Assembly: GCA_945829235.1 (NCBI GenBank)
Contig: CALZUA010000001.1
Span: forward strand, 186,001 to 250,000
From: an uncultured Clostridia bacterium
GTDB lineage: Bacteria; Bacillota; Clostridia; Oscillospirales; Ruminococcaceae
Length of the DNA: 64,000 nt
Reading direction: 5' to 3'
The notes under the pieces were generated by a model. That model was not told where the DNA came from. It made no database searches and saw only the letters and a list, made by a program, of their open reading frames with translations. Below are positions 33,374 to 42,585 of the stretch, in pieces. Position 1 is the stretch's first letter; each line of letters starts with the position of its first letter. The position numbers were made by a program, and so were the translations under genes.

Positions 33374-33832
33374 TTATCCAATCAATTCCTCATATTTTAT
33401 TTGTTCCAACACACAACCCGCCTTTTCTAATTCAGCAACAATATTGATTATATACCAGGATATATCGGTATAATCTCCACCCCACGATATTTCAGAAAAA
33501 TCGCCGTCTATTACTTTTCTGTTTATATCTAAACAAAGAAGTATTTCATCAGTATTATTTGCGAGAAATGTTGTACCCTTATCAGAGTTGTTATGATAAA
33601 GAATCACACCGATTTGTTCTCCATTTTTCTGCTTTTGAGAAACAATGGAAAACAATTTGTCGTAGGACAAGGACTCTTCCTGCCAGCAATACATATCACC
33701 ATCATTTAAGGACAGATATTCCATTTTTTCGTTTTTAAATACCCAACCGATTTCATTGAATAGTTTTATAATATTTGTTATCTCTTTTGAGTATGAACTG
33801 CAATCGAGAATTAACATTGGTTCTCTTGCCAT
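33374..33832 (-). CDS. Hypothetical protein, immunity- or SMI1-like size class
   Basis: A 152-residue acidic soluble protein that I do not recognise. It is more AT-rich than its neighbours. Visible pieces are MLILDCSSYSKEITNIIKL, GVILYHNNSDKG and a C-terminal WGGDYTDISWYIINIVAELE helix. Size, acidity and isolation resemble contact-dependent immunity proteins, but that is only a resemblance. The start follows AGAGGT at good spacing. No toxin gene is adjacent. Confidence 0.6.
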   Translation of the reverse strand: MAREPMLILDCSSYSKEITNIIKLFNEIGWVFKNEKMEYLSLNDGDMYCWQEESLSYDKLFSIVSQKQKNGEQIGVILYHNNSDKGTTFLANNTDEILLCLDINRKVIDGDFSEISWGGDYTDISWYIINIVAELEKAGCVLEQIKYEELIG

Positions 33833-33970
33833 AGCATATACCTCTATTTTAAAATTTTAATTATCAATGGGTTCATTATATCACAATCCCCAAGAAAAGT
33901 CAATCCCGAAAAGACCGCGGCATTTTCGGGATTTTGTATATCTCATCGGTTAGCGAAAAACAATTCCAAG

Positions 33971-34714
33971 CTATTCCCACTTAAAAAATTTCACGCTTAT
34001 AAAGCTACAAATAACGGCAATTAACAGCATAATGATAACCGAAACCGTCACATCGCCAATCGGAAGCCCGAGCGTAGTATTTTTCAGTATTTTTATTCCT
34101 TGCGTTAATGGCAGAACGTCTACAATTTTTTGCATAACCTCGGGCATAACCTCGTAGGGAAGAGTAGCGCCCGAAAAAACGAGCATAGGGAAGTACAGCG
34201 CGCTTGCGATTACACCGGCAATTTTTGAGTTTTTGGCGATACCGCCGACCATCATTCCGATGCTGAAAATCGAAATCATAACCAGCAGATAGCCGAGCAA
34301 AAACAGCCCAAAGTTGCCGCGCATTCTAAAGCCGAAGAAACAGGTTGCCACAACAAACAGCGTGATTAAAGACACCACCGCGTAAACCACATACATCGAA
34401 ACCTCCGCTATTAGAACAAGGCTCGGTTTAATCGGCGTAACCTGATACCTTTTCAGGATTTGTTTAGCGCGATAATCGGAGATTACGAGCGGCAGTCCCA
34501 TCACGCCGCCCGCGCAGATTGAAATACTGCACAACGCGCCGAAGGATTGGTCGAGAAAGCTGTAATCCGCGCGCTCAAACGCGGGCTTTTGCCCGAACAC
34601 AATGCCCAGAATAACGAGCACAACAATCGGCATAATCACCGCAAAAATCAGCATATCCATACCGCGAAGGCTCATCTTTAACTCGTTTTTCAACAAAACT
34701 CTAAATGCTTTCAT
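33971..34714 (-). CDS. ABC-2 type transporter permease
   Basis: A 247-residue permease with six membrane segments (about 21-42, 56-76, 104-130, 135-160, 168-186, 220-240). It has the short ABC-2 family features: RYQVTPIKPSLVLIAE in the second-third loop and SGATLPYEVMPEVMQ in the late extracytoplasmic loop. It is the partner of the ATPase gene that it overlaps by 14 bp. Such exporters often move drugs, antimicrobial peptides or lipids. Confidence 0.9.
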   Translation of the reverse strand: MKAFRVLLKNELKMSLRGMDMLIFAVIMPIVVLVILGIVFGQKPAFERADYSFLDQSFGALCSISICAGGVMGLPLVISDYRAKQILKRYQVTPIKPSLVLIAEVSMYVVYAVVSLITLFVVATCFFGFRMRGNFGLFLLGYLLVMISIFSIGMMVGGIAKNSKIAGVIASALYFPMLVFSGATLPYEVMPEVMQKIVDVLPLTQGIKILKNTTLGLPIGDVTVSVIIMLLIAVICSFISVKFFKWE

Positions 34715-35429
34715 CTATATCCTCCTCGTCCGTAAACCAAAGATAAGCGTCCTCAAATTGAGCTTTTCCGCTTTGATTTTTGGCTTCCTCAACAGTACCG
34801 TGAAACACCGTTTTGCCTTTTTTCAAAATCAGAATTTCATCGCAAAGCGCCTCAACCTCGTCCATAAAATGCGATGTAAGCAGAATTGACAAGCCCTGCT
34901 TTTTGAGCTTTGTGAGGATATTCCACACATCACGTCTTGCGCGCGCGTCCAAGCCTGTCGTAAGCTCGTCCAGAAAGACAACCTCGGGATTTGGTATCAG
35001 CGCGAGAACAATAAACAGCCGTTGCCGCTCGCCGCCCGACAGCTCTTTTACAAGCGTTTTCTTTTTGTCGGCAATTCCAAAATCGGTCAATAGTTGCTCA
35101 TAGCTTTGCGGCTTTTTGTAAACCGCCGCGGTCATTTCGCAAAGCTCCTCAACCTTGATTTGCTCCTGATATTTCGCCTCCTGAAACTGCACGCCAACAC
35201 GCTCGAACAGCTTTGTTCGCTGTTTAATCGGGTTCATTTCGAGTATGAGAGCCTCACCCGAATCCATTTTCCGCGTTCCGAGAATGCACTCAATCGTGGT
35301 GCTTTTTCCCGCACCGTTTGCCCCGAGTAACCCGAAAACTTCGCCTTTTTTAACCCGAAAGCTCAGGTTGTCTACGGCTGTGTAATCGCCGTACTTTTTG
35401 GTAAGATTTTTCACAAAAATTGCGTGCAT
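34701..35429 (-). CDS. ABC transporter ATP-binding protein
   Basis: A 242-residue ATPase. Walker A LLGANGAGKSTTIECI, Q-loop GVQFQEAKYQ, signature ELSGGERQRLF, Walker B VVFLDELTTGLD and the switch His in LTSHFMDEVE are all present. The domain is of the CcmA/DrrA export group. It starts after AAGGAGG and pairs with the downstream permease. A large inverted repeat separates it from the upstream MerR-type gene, which probably regulates it. Confidence 0.93.
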   Translation of the reverse strand: MHAIFVKNLTKKYGDYTAVDNLSFRVKKGEVFGLLGANGAGKSTTIECILGTRKMDSGEALILEMNPIKQRTKLFERVGVQFQEAKYQEQIKVEELCEMTAAVYKKPQSYEQLLTDFGIADKKKTLVKELSGGERQRLFIVLALIPNPEVVFLDELTTGLDARARRDVWNILTKLKKQGLSILLTSHFMDEVEALCDEILILKKGKTVFHGTVEEAKNQSGKAQFEDAYLWFTDEEDIDESI

Positions 35430-35458
35430 AATTTTCCTCCTTTGTTGTTGATAAAAGA

Positions 35459-35492
35459 ATTATACCACCAAACAAAAGTCTGGTGGTATAAT
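35459..35492. promoter_or_regulatory. Perfect 12-bp inverted repeat, likely MerR operator/promoter
   Basis: ATTATACCACCA (35459-35470), a 10-bp spacer and TGGTGGTATAAT (35481-35492) form a perfect dyad. It lies between the MerR-type gene and the ABC ATPase gene. Each arm contains a TATAAT -10 in opposite directions, but no good -35 is seen. This fits a regulator-dependent promoter or a hairpin in the MerR-ABC transcript. Confidence 0.6.
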
Positions 35493-35499
35493 GGAGGGT

Positions 35500-36261
35500 T
35501 TATTTTTTCATCAGTTTTATTTCTTCCAGCATTGAGATTACATCGTAAGCGTTTCTTATCGCATTCTCAAGCGAATCTATCAGCTTATCGCAGGCAGAAA
35601 CAATATCCTCGTCATCGTTCGGAGTATTCAGAAGGCTCAGAATATTGTTCGTATTCATAACGTTATCAAGCTTTTTCAACATTCTCAAAATTGCCGATAA
35701 AGAGTAATTCGCGCACCTCAGCGACCGGATAATTTTGAGCCGATTGATGTCGTTTGAATCGTACACGCGATACCCGTTCTGCTTTCGTTTAACGTTGAGC
35801 AAGCCGTTCATTTCCCAGTTGCGAATTGTATCAATCGTCAAACCCAGTTCCTTAGCCGCCTGCGCCCGTGTATAAACAACATCATCAGCTTTTGGTTGCC
35901 GATAAAGTATCTCGCAAATTTCGGCGGCTTCCTTCGCTTTTTTGATTTCTTGCTTTGCAATACGGATATAATCGCGAACCAGCTCAATTGCTTCATCAAA
36001 CCGATACTGCGCCGACAACTCCACTGCATTTATAATTCGTCTTCGCAAACCCGCCTGCATTATTTCGATTTGGAGTGCTTTTCTTGCCAGTTGAAACTGT
36101 TTAATATGGACATCATTAAATACGCGATAACCATTCTTTTTCCGTTCGGGCTTATGTATAAAACCCCATTCTTCATACAACCTTACGGTATTCGGGTGCA
36201 GTCCGACAATTTTGGCTATTTGACTTGTTGAGTAGGTGATAACAGCTTGCTTGTTGTTCAT
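35500..36261 (-). CDS. Regulator with two tandem MerR-type DNA-binding domains
   Basis: A 253-residue regulator carrying two MerR winged helices. The first (about residues 8-65) reads YSTSQIAKIVGLHPNTVRLY with NGYRVFND. The second (about 125-195) reads YTRAQAAKELGLTIDTIRNW with NGYRVYDSNDINRLKIIRSL. Between them lies a helical linker, and a short helical tail follows. Normal MerR proteins have one such domain and bind as dimers, so a single chain with two could act as a built-in dimer or bind two sites. It heads the ABC exporter genes. Confidence 0.88.
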   Translation of the reverse strand: MNNKQAVITYSTSQIAKIVGLHPNTVRLYEEWGFIHKPERKKNGYRVFNDVHIKQFQLARKALQIEIMQAGLRRRIINAVELSAQYRFDEAIELVRDYIRIAKQEIKKAKEAAEICEILYRQPKADDVVYTRAQAAKELGLTIDTIRNWEMNGLLNVKRKQNGYRVYDSNDINRLKIIRSLRCANYSLSAILRMLKKLDNVMNTNNILSLLNTPNDDEDIVSACDKLIDSLENAIRNAYDVISMLEEIKLMKK

Positions 36262-36315
36262 AATTACCTCATAATTTCCTTTAATATTCGGGTAATAATC
36301 GTTGTGCTATCTGAA

Positions 36316-36344
36316 ATTATATCACAATTAAGAAAAATTTTCAA
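36316..36344 (-). promoter_or_regulatory. Promoter of the tandem-MerR gene
   Basis: Minus strand: TTGAAA (36339-36344), 17 bp, TATAAT (36316-36321) with TGA before it. Confidence 0.7.
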
Positions 36345-36456
36345 TATAAACCGACAATTCAACATTAGTTAATATTCTATAAAAAATAAAACCCCATATC
36401 CGGCAATTTCGCTTTTCGTATTGTTTGTGTGAGGTTTACGCGGAAAATCATTGTTC

Positions 36457-36485
36457 TTGACAATTTGGAAAAAGAGTGGTATAAT
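36457..36485 (+). promoter_or_regulatory. Promoter of the nucleotidyltransferase gene
   Basis: TTGACA (36457-36462), 17 bp, TATAAT (36480-36485) with TGG before it. Confidence 0.75.
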
Positions 36486-36541
36486 GTAGGCGGAAAATCT
36501 CGGGAGAATTTGGCAGAGATTGTTTGAAAGGCAGTGATAAA

Positions 36542-37315
36542 ATGACGCAGTCTGAGATGAATATACTTGTACCGCAAAAGTTGGTTGAGCTTGAGGAAAT
36601 GTATGATATGCGGGTGCTTCTTGCGGTGGAATCCGGCAGTCGCGCGTGGGGATTTGCTTCGCCGGACAGCGATTTTGATGTGCGGTTCATCTATGTACAT
36701 AAGCCCGAGTTTTATCTGCGTTTGGAGGAAAGACGGGACGTTATCGAGGTTCCGGTGGACGAAACCTGGGACGTTTCAGGCTGGGATTTGGATAAAACGC
36801 TTCGATTGTTGTTTCGGGCAAACCCAACGCTGTACGAGTGGCTGAATTCGCCGATAACATACTTTGAGGACGGATTTCGCGAGAGAATTGCACCATATAC
36901 AAAGCAATGCTTTTCGCGGAAAAATATGCTGTATCATTACCTCAACACCGCCCGTAATAACATCAAAAAATATCTGCAGGAAGACGAGGTTCAGCCCAAG
37001 AAATATTTCTACGCGCTTCGACCAATTCTTGCGTGCAACTGGGTGCTTGAACAGAACTCACCTCCGCCGGTGCCATTTGCAGAGCTGGCTGAGGCACAAC
37101 TTCCGACATTTCTCAATGCTTCTGTGCAACACCTGCTGGAGCTTAAAATGAACGCAAACGAAAAGTCAAAGATTGCTCATTTTGCAGATATAGACAAATT
37201 TCTTGCTGAAAGTATTGAGCGGCTGGACGCAGTAATGGAAACGCTTCCTAAACGTGACCGTGTTGACTGGGAAGGGCTTGACGAGTTCTTCCTAAAGGAG
37301 ATTTCGCGCAGTTAA
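36542..37315 (+). CDS. RlaP-type nucleotidyltransferase (COG3541)
   Basis: A 257-residue Pol-beta superfamily nucleotidyltransferase. VESGSRAWGFASPDSDFDVRF near residue 35 holds the G-S and D-x-D active-site pattern, followed by YVHKPEFYLRL and LFRANPTLYEWLNSPI typical of the COG3541/RlaP family. Some members are linked to RNA repair; the substrate here is unknown. The ATG at 36542 follows GAAAGG. A WYL regulator gene follows after about 120 bp. Confidence 0.86.
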   Translation: MTQSEMNILVPQKLVELEEMYDMRVLLAVESGSRAWGFASPDSDFDVRFIYVHKPEFYLRLEERRDVIEVPVDETWDVSGWDLDKTLRLLFRANPTLYEWLNSPITYFEDGFRERIAPYTKQCFSRKNMLYHYLNTARNNIKKYLQEDEVQPKKYFYALRPILACNWVLEQNSPPPVPFAELAEAQLPTFLNASVQHLLELKMNANEKSKIAHFADIDKFLAESIERLDAVMETLPKRDRVDWEGLDEFFLKEISRS

Positions 37316-37433
37316 ATTATTTGCAAAAATATGAATAATTGAAGAGCCAAAGGTAAATTCTGATTTGAAAAGTTTTAAATGTCCTGAAAATGACACAGTT
37401 AAGTATGGTATAATGATTAAGGGATGATAAAAT

Positions 37434-38420
37434 ATGTCAGAAAAAGCAAAGAACACCAACAACCGCCTGAAAATTCTTTACCTTCACATAATTCTTCTGG
37501 AAAACACGGACGAGGAGCATTCTATAACAATGCCCGAAATCATATATCGGCTTGAACTTTGTGGGATAACTGCTGCACGAAAAGCGATTTATGAGGACAT
37601 CGAGGCTTTGAAGCTGTTCGGTTTGGATATTGTAACGATGCGCGGAAAAAATGCAGGATATAAAGTTGTGAGCCGAGAATTTGAGTTGCCTGAGCTTAAA
37701 CTTCTTGCCGATGCGGTTTCTTCATCGCGTTTTCTTACCGAGAAGAAATCATCGGAGCTTTTGAAGAAGCTGGAGCGGCTCACAAGCGTTTATGAGGCAA
37801 AGCAAATTCAGCGTCAAGTGTTTGTTGCCGAGCGTGTTAAAGCGATGAATGAGCGCATTTATTTGAATATTGATGCAATTCACCGCGCAATAGCTGAGCG
37901 TAAGAAAATTTCGTTCAAGTATTTTGATTACGATATGAAAAAGCGAAAGCATTATCGCGATGGTATCAGAACCTGTTCTCCTTACGCGTTGACTTGGTCG
38001 GACGAGCGATATTATCTTGTTGCTTATTACGAAAAGTATGAAGGAATTTCAAATTTTCGTGTTGACCGAATGGAGAGCGTTGAAATAATGGACGAGCAGG
38101 CGCAAAAATACCCCGAGAGCTTTAGCCTGTCCGCTTACCTCAATTCAACATTTTCAATGTTCAGCGGCAAAGCTGAAGAAGTTAAGCTGCGCTTTGACAA
38201 GTCGCTGATAAATGTGGTTATTGACCGTTTTGGAAAAAACATCGGAATATTTCCCGATGGTGAAAATTATTTCATCGTAAGAGCGCAGGTAAAAACAGAA
38301 CAGCCCGAGCCGTTTTTCAGCTGGATTTTTCAGTTCGGTACAATGGTTGAAATCCTTGAACCGAGCGGATTGAGGGAGAAATATTTGAAAATGCTGAGGG
38401 AAGTTGAGAGCAAGTATTGA
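37434..38420 (+). CDS. WYL-domain transcriptional regulator
   Basis: A 328-residue regulator. The N-terminal DeoR-like helix-turn-helix (NRLKILYLHIILLENTDEE; ITAARKAIYEDIEALKLFG) is followed by the WYL domain (ISFKYFDYD; PYALTWSDERYYLVAYYEKY; FRVDRMESVEIMD) and the C-terminal WCX extension (VKLRFDKSLINVVIDRFG). WYL domains sense nucleic acids or nucleotides, and these proteins often regulate DNA-damage or defence genes. The promoter has a weak -35 with an extended TGG-TATAAT. The downstream gene is broken. Confidence 0.9.
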   Translation: MSEKAKNTNNRLKILYLHIILLENTDEEHSITMPEIIYRLELCGITAARKAIYEDIEALKLFGLDIVTMRGKNAGYKVVSREFELPELKLLADAVSSSRFLTEKKSSELLKKLERLTSVYEAKQIQRQVFVAERVKAMNERIYLNIDAIHRAIAERKKISFKYFDYDMKKRKHYRDGIRTCSPYALTWSDERYYLVAYYEKYEGISNFRVDRMESVEIMDEQAQKYPESFSLSAYLNSTFSMFSGKAEEVKLRFDKSLINVVIDRFGKNIGIFPDGENYFIVRAQVKTEQPEPFFSWIFQFGTMVEILEPSGLREKYLKMLREVESKY

Positions 38421-38485
38421 AACATAAAGTCGAAAAAAATTGCTTGAAATTGTTAAAAGTAAAGTTCCTGTTCGATTTTATTTCA

Positions 38486-38593
38486 ATGCGCTTTGTTATT
38501 AACCGGCTTACCAATATTGACAAACAGTCGCTTGAGCACAGTTTAAAAGAGCATCAGCAGGTTATCGTGCTGAGCCGGAGCGTATGGAGTTGA
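38486..38593 (+). other. Short 35-codon open frame, probable coding relic
   Basis: An ATG-to-TGA frame of 35 residues (FVINRLTNIDKQSLEHSLKE and on) directly between the WYL regulator and the broken gene. It has no good ribosome site. It reads like part of a larger protein, so I list it as a possible relic and not as a gene. Confidence 0.25.
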
Positions 38594-38596
38594 CGC

Positions 38597-39928
38597 ATGA
38601 AATTTAATTTTATTTTCGCACCGATAAAGGCATTTAAATCAAGATATTCCTCGGAAGGAATAAAACCGTCATCGTATAATCTTTTCAACGGAACGAGCAT
38701 TGATAAACTCATCTCCAACGCGATAAAACCGCAAATTCTTGCTCTTTACGGCAAGGAGGACAGTGTGAAGCTGGTCGGATTTTCTTACGCTTAATTCAAC
38801 GAGCAAGGCAGGAACTTTTATCCAACGCAACTCTTTGTAAACGATGAATACAGGAAAATTCAATGGATAAAATGGCGCTCGGGAAGCAAGGACTATTTTG
38901 TGCTGAACCATGATATTCGCGATAAGGTTAGCGGAGAGCCGATTTTGGACAACGCATCGGTTGACGATTTTCCGATTGACATAACGCTTTGCTCGGCTGA
39001 AGAGGAAGCGGCGCTTAAGCCTTTTGAACACGCTGTCCGCACGGATATTCTTTCGATGCCTAAATCGGAGCTTCGTCACATGCGTGACGGTGTTCCGGAC
39101 TATTGTTCTCCAACGTTTTATTACGAATTTTCACGCCAAATCTCCCCACTCCTGACAGCAATATCGGGTTGTGATAATTTTGCAGAAAAAGCCGAGTTTT
39201 ATCGGGCATGGAGTTCGGTTCCCGTGAATTTCAACGGTTGGACATATTCGACGATGTGGCTTGCAAGACTGCCGAGTTTACCCGATGATATCGAAAACAA
39301 AGAGGTAAACTTCATCTATCGTTGGAAATCGCTCAAGGGAAGGGAATACCTCACACCGTTTGACGAAATCGGAGCAGACAATATCCTGTTTGAATTGTGC
39401 AAAAGCAATCCGCCCGTGAAGCTGAATTGCGGAAGCCGTCCTGCTGTTATTCCCGATAAAACAGCTCTTTTGGATTTTTTGGACAATGGCTACCTTGAAG
39501 AAATATACAAAGCCGCAAAGCTCGAAGCTGTACGTCCAAAAGCGTATAAATACTACTTTGAACTCAATTTTTGTCATCTTCGTGACCGTCACAGAAACGA
39601 GATTGCGATTAAATTCAAGAGCAAAAAGAAACCGCAAAAGCTGTTTGAATTTCACAAATTTTTCGTTGATTTAGTTGAAGAGATAAACGCAAAGCACGGC
39701 TCGGATATATTTGTTTTTCCGAAAAGTGCAGACTATTATTACTCTGACTCGGCAAGCTTTGGCGCAATGCTTGATTTCAGGGACTCGCCAATGGAGCTTC
39801 TCGTTGAAATTGTGAATGTGCTCAATGACAAAACCAAGGGTATCAAAAGCGTTAAGTTGTTTAACTATCGGGAGCTTTTTGAGTCGAGCATTGATAACGC
39901 TCTGCTAAACGACCTTTTGAACAGATAA
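38597..39928 (+). pseudogene. Unknown 444-codon gene interrupted by in-frame TAA
   Basis: A protein of unknown family. The ATG at 38597 has GGAG upstream at good spacing and the frame runs KFNFIFAPIKAFKSRYSSEG to KLVGFSYA. It then meets TAA (38792-38794) and continues in the same frame without further stops through FNEQGRNFYPTQLFVND, LRHMRDGVPDYCSPTFYYEF and KAYKYYFELNFCHLRDRH to the end at 39928. A CAA or GAA to TAA change would explain it. No membrane segments. The long downstream open frame indicates a recent event. It follows a WYL regulator, which might have controlled it. Confidence 0.7.
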
Positions 39929-39948
39929 CAAAATAATTCGATAATAAC

Positions 39949-39987
39949 AGGACTGCCGTTATGATAAAAACACGGCAGTCCTTTTTT
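39949..39987 (+). terminator. Strong intrinsic terminator
   Basis: Eleven-pair perfect stem AGGACTGCCGT / ACGGCAGTCCT with a 12-base loop and TTTTTT. Confidence 0.92.
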
Positions 39988-40109
39988 ATAAAAAAATTAT
40001 GAAAAAGGGCATTGAGAGCAGTCCGGAAACAATTTAAACACGGAGTTGTTTTTGAGGAAATTGTTAAAGATATCCAAATTATCATAACTACTTTTGTGTA
40101 CATTGTACC

Positions 40110-40138
40110 TTGCAAAACATAGAACAATGTGATATAAT
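40110..40138 (+). promoter_or_regulatory. Promoter of the FtsX-type ABC operon with a flanking dyad
   Basis: TTGCAA (40110-40115), 17 bp, TATAAT (40133-40138). ACATTGT (about 40100-40106) and ACAATGT (about 40124-40130) form an inverted repeat that brackets the -35 and spacer, a possible regulator site. Confidence 0.55.
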
Positions 40139-40179
40139 AAAGCATACAAAGAAGTTACTCTTTGAAAGGGAGGAATAAA

Positions 40180-41349
40180 ATGAAGTACATTCTACGCAAC
40201 ATACGCTCTCTTATCAAAAACGAGCCGCTGATTTTCGCGGTAATGATTGTGTGCGTTTTCGCTTCATCGTGGGTGCTGACGTTCGCTTACGGGCTGTATC
40301 AGAACTACAACGTGCAAAAGACGGAAGCGGATATCGAGGGCAAGGAATTGAGGCTAAGTCTGTGTGAGGGCAAGTCGGTCACGCGGACGGATTTGGAGCG
40401 GTTTTTCGCGGAAATAAGCGATGAAACGCTCAACGCGGCAAACCTTCTCTATTGCGATGCAGAGCTTCCCGGATTTCCGACAGAACCTGGTTACAAAGAG
40501 AATTTCGGCAGGGCGGCATTCCGCTTTACTATCCACAACGGACAATATCAATCTTCCTCATACATTAAGGAAATTTGGGAGGAAAGGGGTCAGATAACCT
40601 CCGGACGCTTTTTCAGCGATGATGATGAAAAAAACGGCGCAAACGTTGCGATGGTTTATACCGATATGGGCAAGTGGAACGAAGCTACGCTTGCAATTAG
40701 AACGGGAGAAAACACCATAAGATTGTTCGACAAGGAATACGAGATTATCGGAACGTATAATTCCTTCGGAGGAACTCCGCTGATACCGTTTTTATCAATC
40801 CCCGAGAATTTAGAGCTTTCCGCGCCGTCATTTATGTTTGAAAAAAACTTGACTAAGTCGCAGTATGAAGAAATCAGAAGCGCCGCCAGAATAGCTGTTC
40901 CGGAAACGTTTGTTTTCCCCGATTTGGCGTTCCCGGATTCCGAAAATATTTATATTTACAACAACATTTTGCTTATTTGCGCGCTGATTGCCGTGCTCAC
41001 CGTGATAAATTTCGCTTCACTTTACAACTACATCATCAGCAAAAGAATACGTCAGCTTGCCGTGTTTAAGCTGTGCGGCTGTACCTCGTTCAAGGCAACG
41101 GGCTTTTATCTTGCGGAATGTGCGATTATCTGCGTTCCCGTGTTTATGATAGGAACGGTGAGCTATATACCCGTGATGAAATTCTTCCTCTCGCCGATTT
41201 TCCCGTATATGGAGGCCGCTTATTCACCGATTATTTATACGGTAATTTTCGCTTTGTATATAATAATTCTAGTGATTATTATGAGCTTTACGCTAATCCG
41301 TTCCGTTAAGAAAAACACCGTAGCAATCTGGAAGGAGGGAGCATTATGA
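40180..41349 (+). CDS. ABC transporter permease, FtsX/MacB type (first)
   Basis: A 389-residue permease with an N-terminal membrane segment (about 18-37), a large extracytoplasmic MacB-like periplasmic domain and three C-terminal membrane segments (about 262-285, 310-335, 350-380). Together these form one FtsX domain. The motif LAVFKLCGCTSFKATGFYLAEC matches the conserved cytoplasmic loop. The ATG at 40180 follows GGGAGG. It overlaps the second permease gene by 4 bp, and both pair with the ATPase. Confidence 0.88.
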   Translation: MKYILRNIRSLIKNEPLIFAVMIVCVFASSWVLTFAYGLYQNYNVQKTEADIEGKELRLSLCEGKSVTRTDLERFFAEISDETLNAANLLYCDAELPGFPTEPGYKENFGRAAFRFTIHNGQYQSSSYIKEIWEERGQITSGRFFSDDDEKNGANVAMVYTDMGKWNEATLAIRTGENTIRLFDKEYEIIGTYNSFGGTPLIPFLSIPENLELSAPSFMFEKNLTKSQYEEIRSAARIAVPETFVFPDLAFPDSENIYIYNNILLICALIAVLTVINFASLYNYIISKRIRQLAVFKLCGCTSFKATGFYLAECAIICVPVFMIGTVSYIPVMKFFLSPIFPYMEAAYSPIIYTVIFALYIIILVIIMSFTLIRSVKKNTVAIWKEGAL

Positions 41350-42575
41350 TATTGTTTAAAACCGCGCTTCGCGAGTTGAAGAATAACATTAAAATGGTTG
41401 TGATAATGCTTCTGCAAATAGTTGTTGCTTTAATGATTACAGCGGTTATGGTGTCGGCGGTGATGCTGAAATATCAGACCTACGAGCCGTTCAAGGATTA
41501 TTTCGAGAGCGAGGGACTGTTCTTTTATATTGATATTGTCGCTTCCGAAAACGACAATCTTGAAGACCTTATGAGCAGATTCAATTACGGCGAACAGCTC
41601 CTTGCAAAAACGCACGGAAGTGAAATAATTGCCTCTTACCAACCGGAAACATTTGATATGAATATTTTGACTTTTGCTTATGATGACGATACAATTCGCC
41701 GATATAAGCCGCCGTTGAAAGAAGGACGCTGGCTTAATCCCAATGCTGAGGAACTTGAAATTGTGGTTTCCGAGAACAATGAATACGGATGGAAAACCGG
41801 CGACACTGCGGAAATACATCTCGGCTGGGCTTTGTCAAATGAAGATAAAAAGGGCGTGTGGGTTAAAGCCAAGGTTGTGGGCGTGGTTAAGGAGAACGGA
41901 GAGATTTTTGGGTGTACAAACCGTAACTTTTTAACCCCGACTTACAAGAACGCATATATGCAATTCAGCTCCGAGGTTGAAAATGAAACGCTTGTTCTTC
42001 TCTCTCAATCCGTTCTGAAAAGGCTTGACCCGCATTATGTAACTTTTATGCGCGATTTGGTTATGATAAAATATCCCGAGGGAACACCCGAAGAGATTAT
42101 AAATGAAGACCGATTACAGCTTGCAAAATATGACGCACATTTTTTGTTGACGCTCCCCGAAATAGATATTAACAGCAAGGCGTATCTTTACGAGCAACTT
42201 TATCAATTGTTGCCGATAATTGCAATTTTGCTTATTCTTGTAATGGTAAGCTCAATCAGCACCTCGGCAATTTCCGCGCGGCGGCGGCTCAAGGATTACG
42301 CGAAATATTATGTGCTGGGACTGAGGTGGCGGCAATGCGCGCTGGTGAACTTTTTCCAAGCACTCATTATAGGTGCGGCGGCGCTGGTTATTTCCTGCGC
42401 GGGACTGCTTGTAATCGGAAACACCGCATTGTCCGAAACATTTGTTGTGCTTTGGAATGTGCCGATGATTTTATGCTTGCTCGGAATACTTTTGATGTAT
42501 CTTGTATTTTCGATGATAATGCCGATGATTATGCTTCGTTCCAACACGCCGAAGGCAATTCTTCAGTCAGAATAA
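41346..42575 (+). CDS. ABC transporter permease, FtsX/MacB type (second)
   Basis: A 409-residue permease of the same architecture: N-terminal segment (about 17-40), a large extracellular domain (about 45-290) and an FtsX domain with three segments. The conserved loop is SAISARRRLKDYAKYYVLGL. Mechanotransmission-type transporters of this kind use two permeases and one ATPase to expel antimicrobial peptides or handle lipoproteins. The TetR gene downstream may respond to the same stress. Confidence 0.88.
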   Translation: MILFKTALRELKNNIKMVVIMLLQIVVALMITAVMVSAVMLKYQTYEPFKDYFESEGLFFYIDIVASENDNLEDLMSRFNYGEQLLAKTHGSEIIASYQPETFDMNILTFAYDDDTIRRYKPPLKEGRWLNPNAEELEIVVSENNEYGWKTGDTAEIHLGWALSNEDKKGVWVKAKVVGVVKENGEIFGCTNRNFLTPTYKNAYMQFSSEVENETLVLLSQSVLKRLDPHYVTFMRDLVMIKYPEGTPEEIINEDRLQLAKYDAHFLLTLPEIDINSKAYLYEQLYQLLPIIAILLILVMVSSISTSAISARRRLKDYAKYYVLGLRWRQCALVNFFQALIIGAAALVISCAGLLVIGNTALSETFVVLWNVPMILCLLGILLMYLVFSMIMPMIMLRSNTPKAILQSE

Positions 42576-42585
42576 GGAGGACAAA

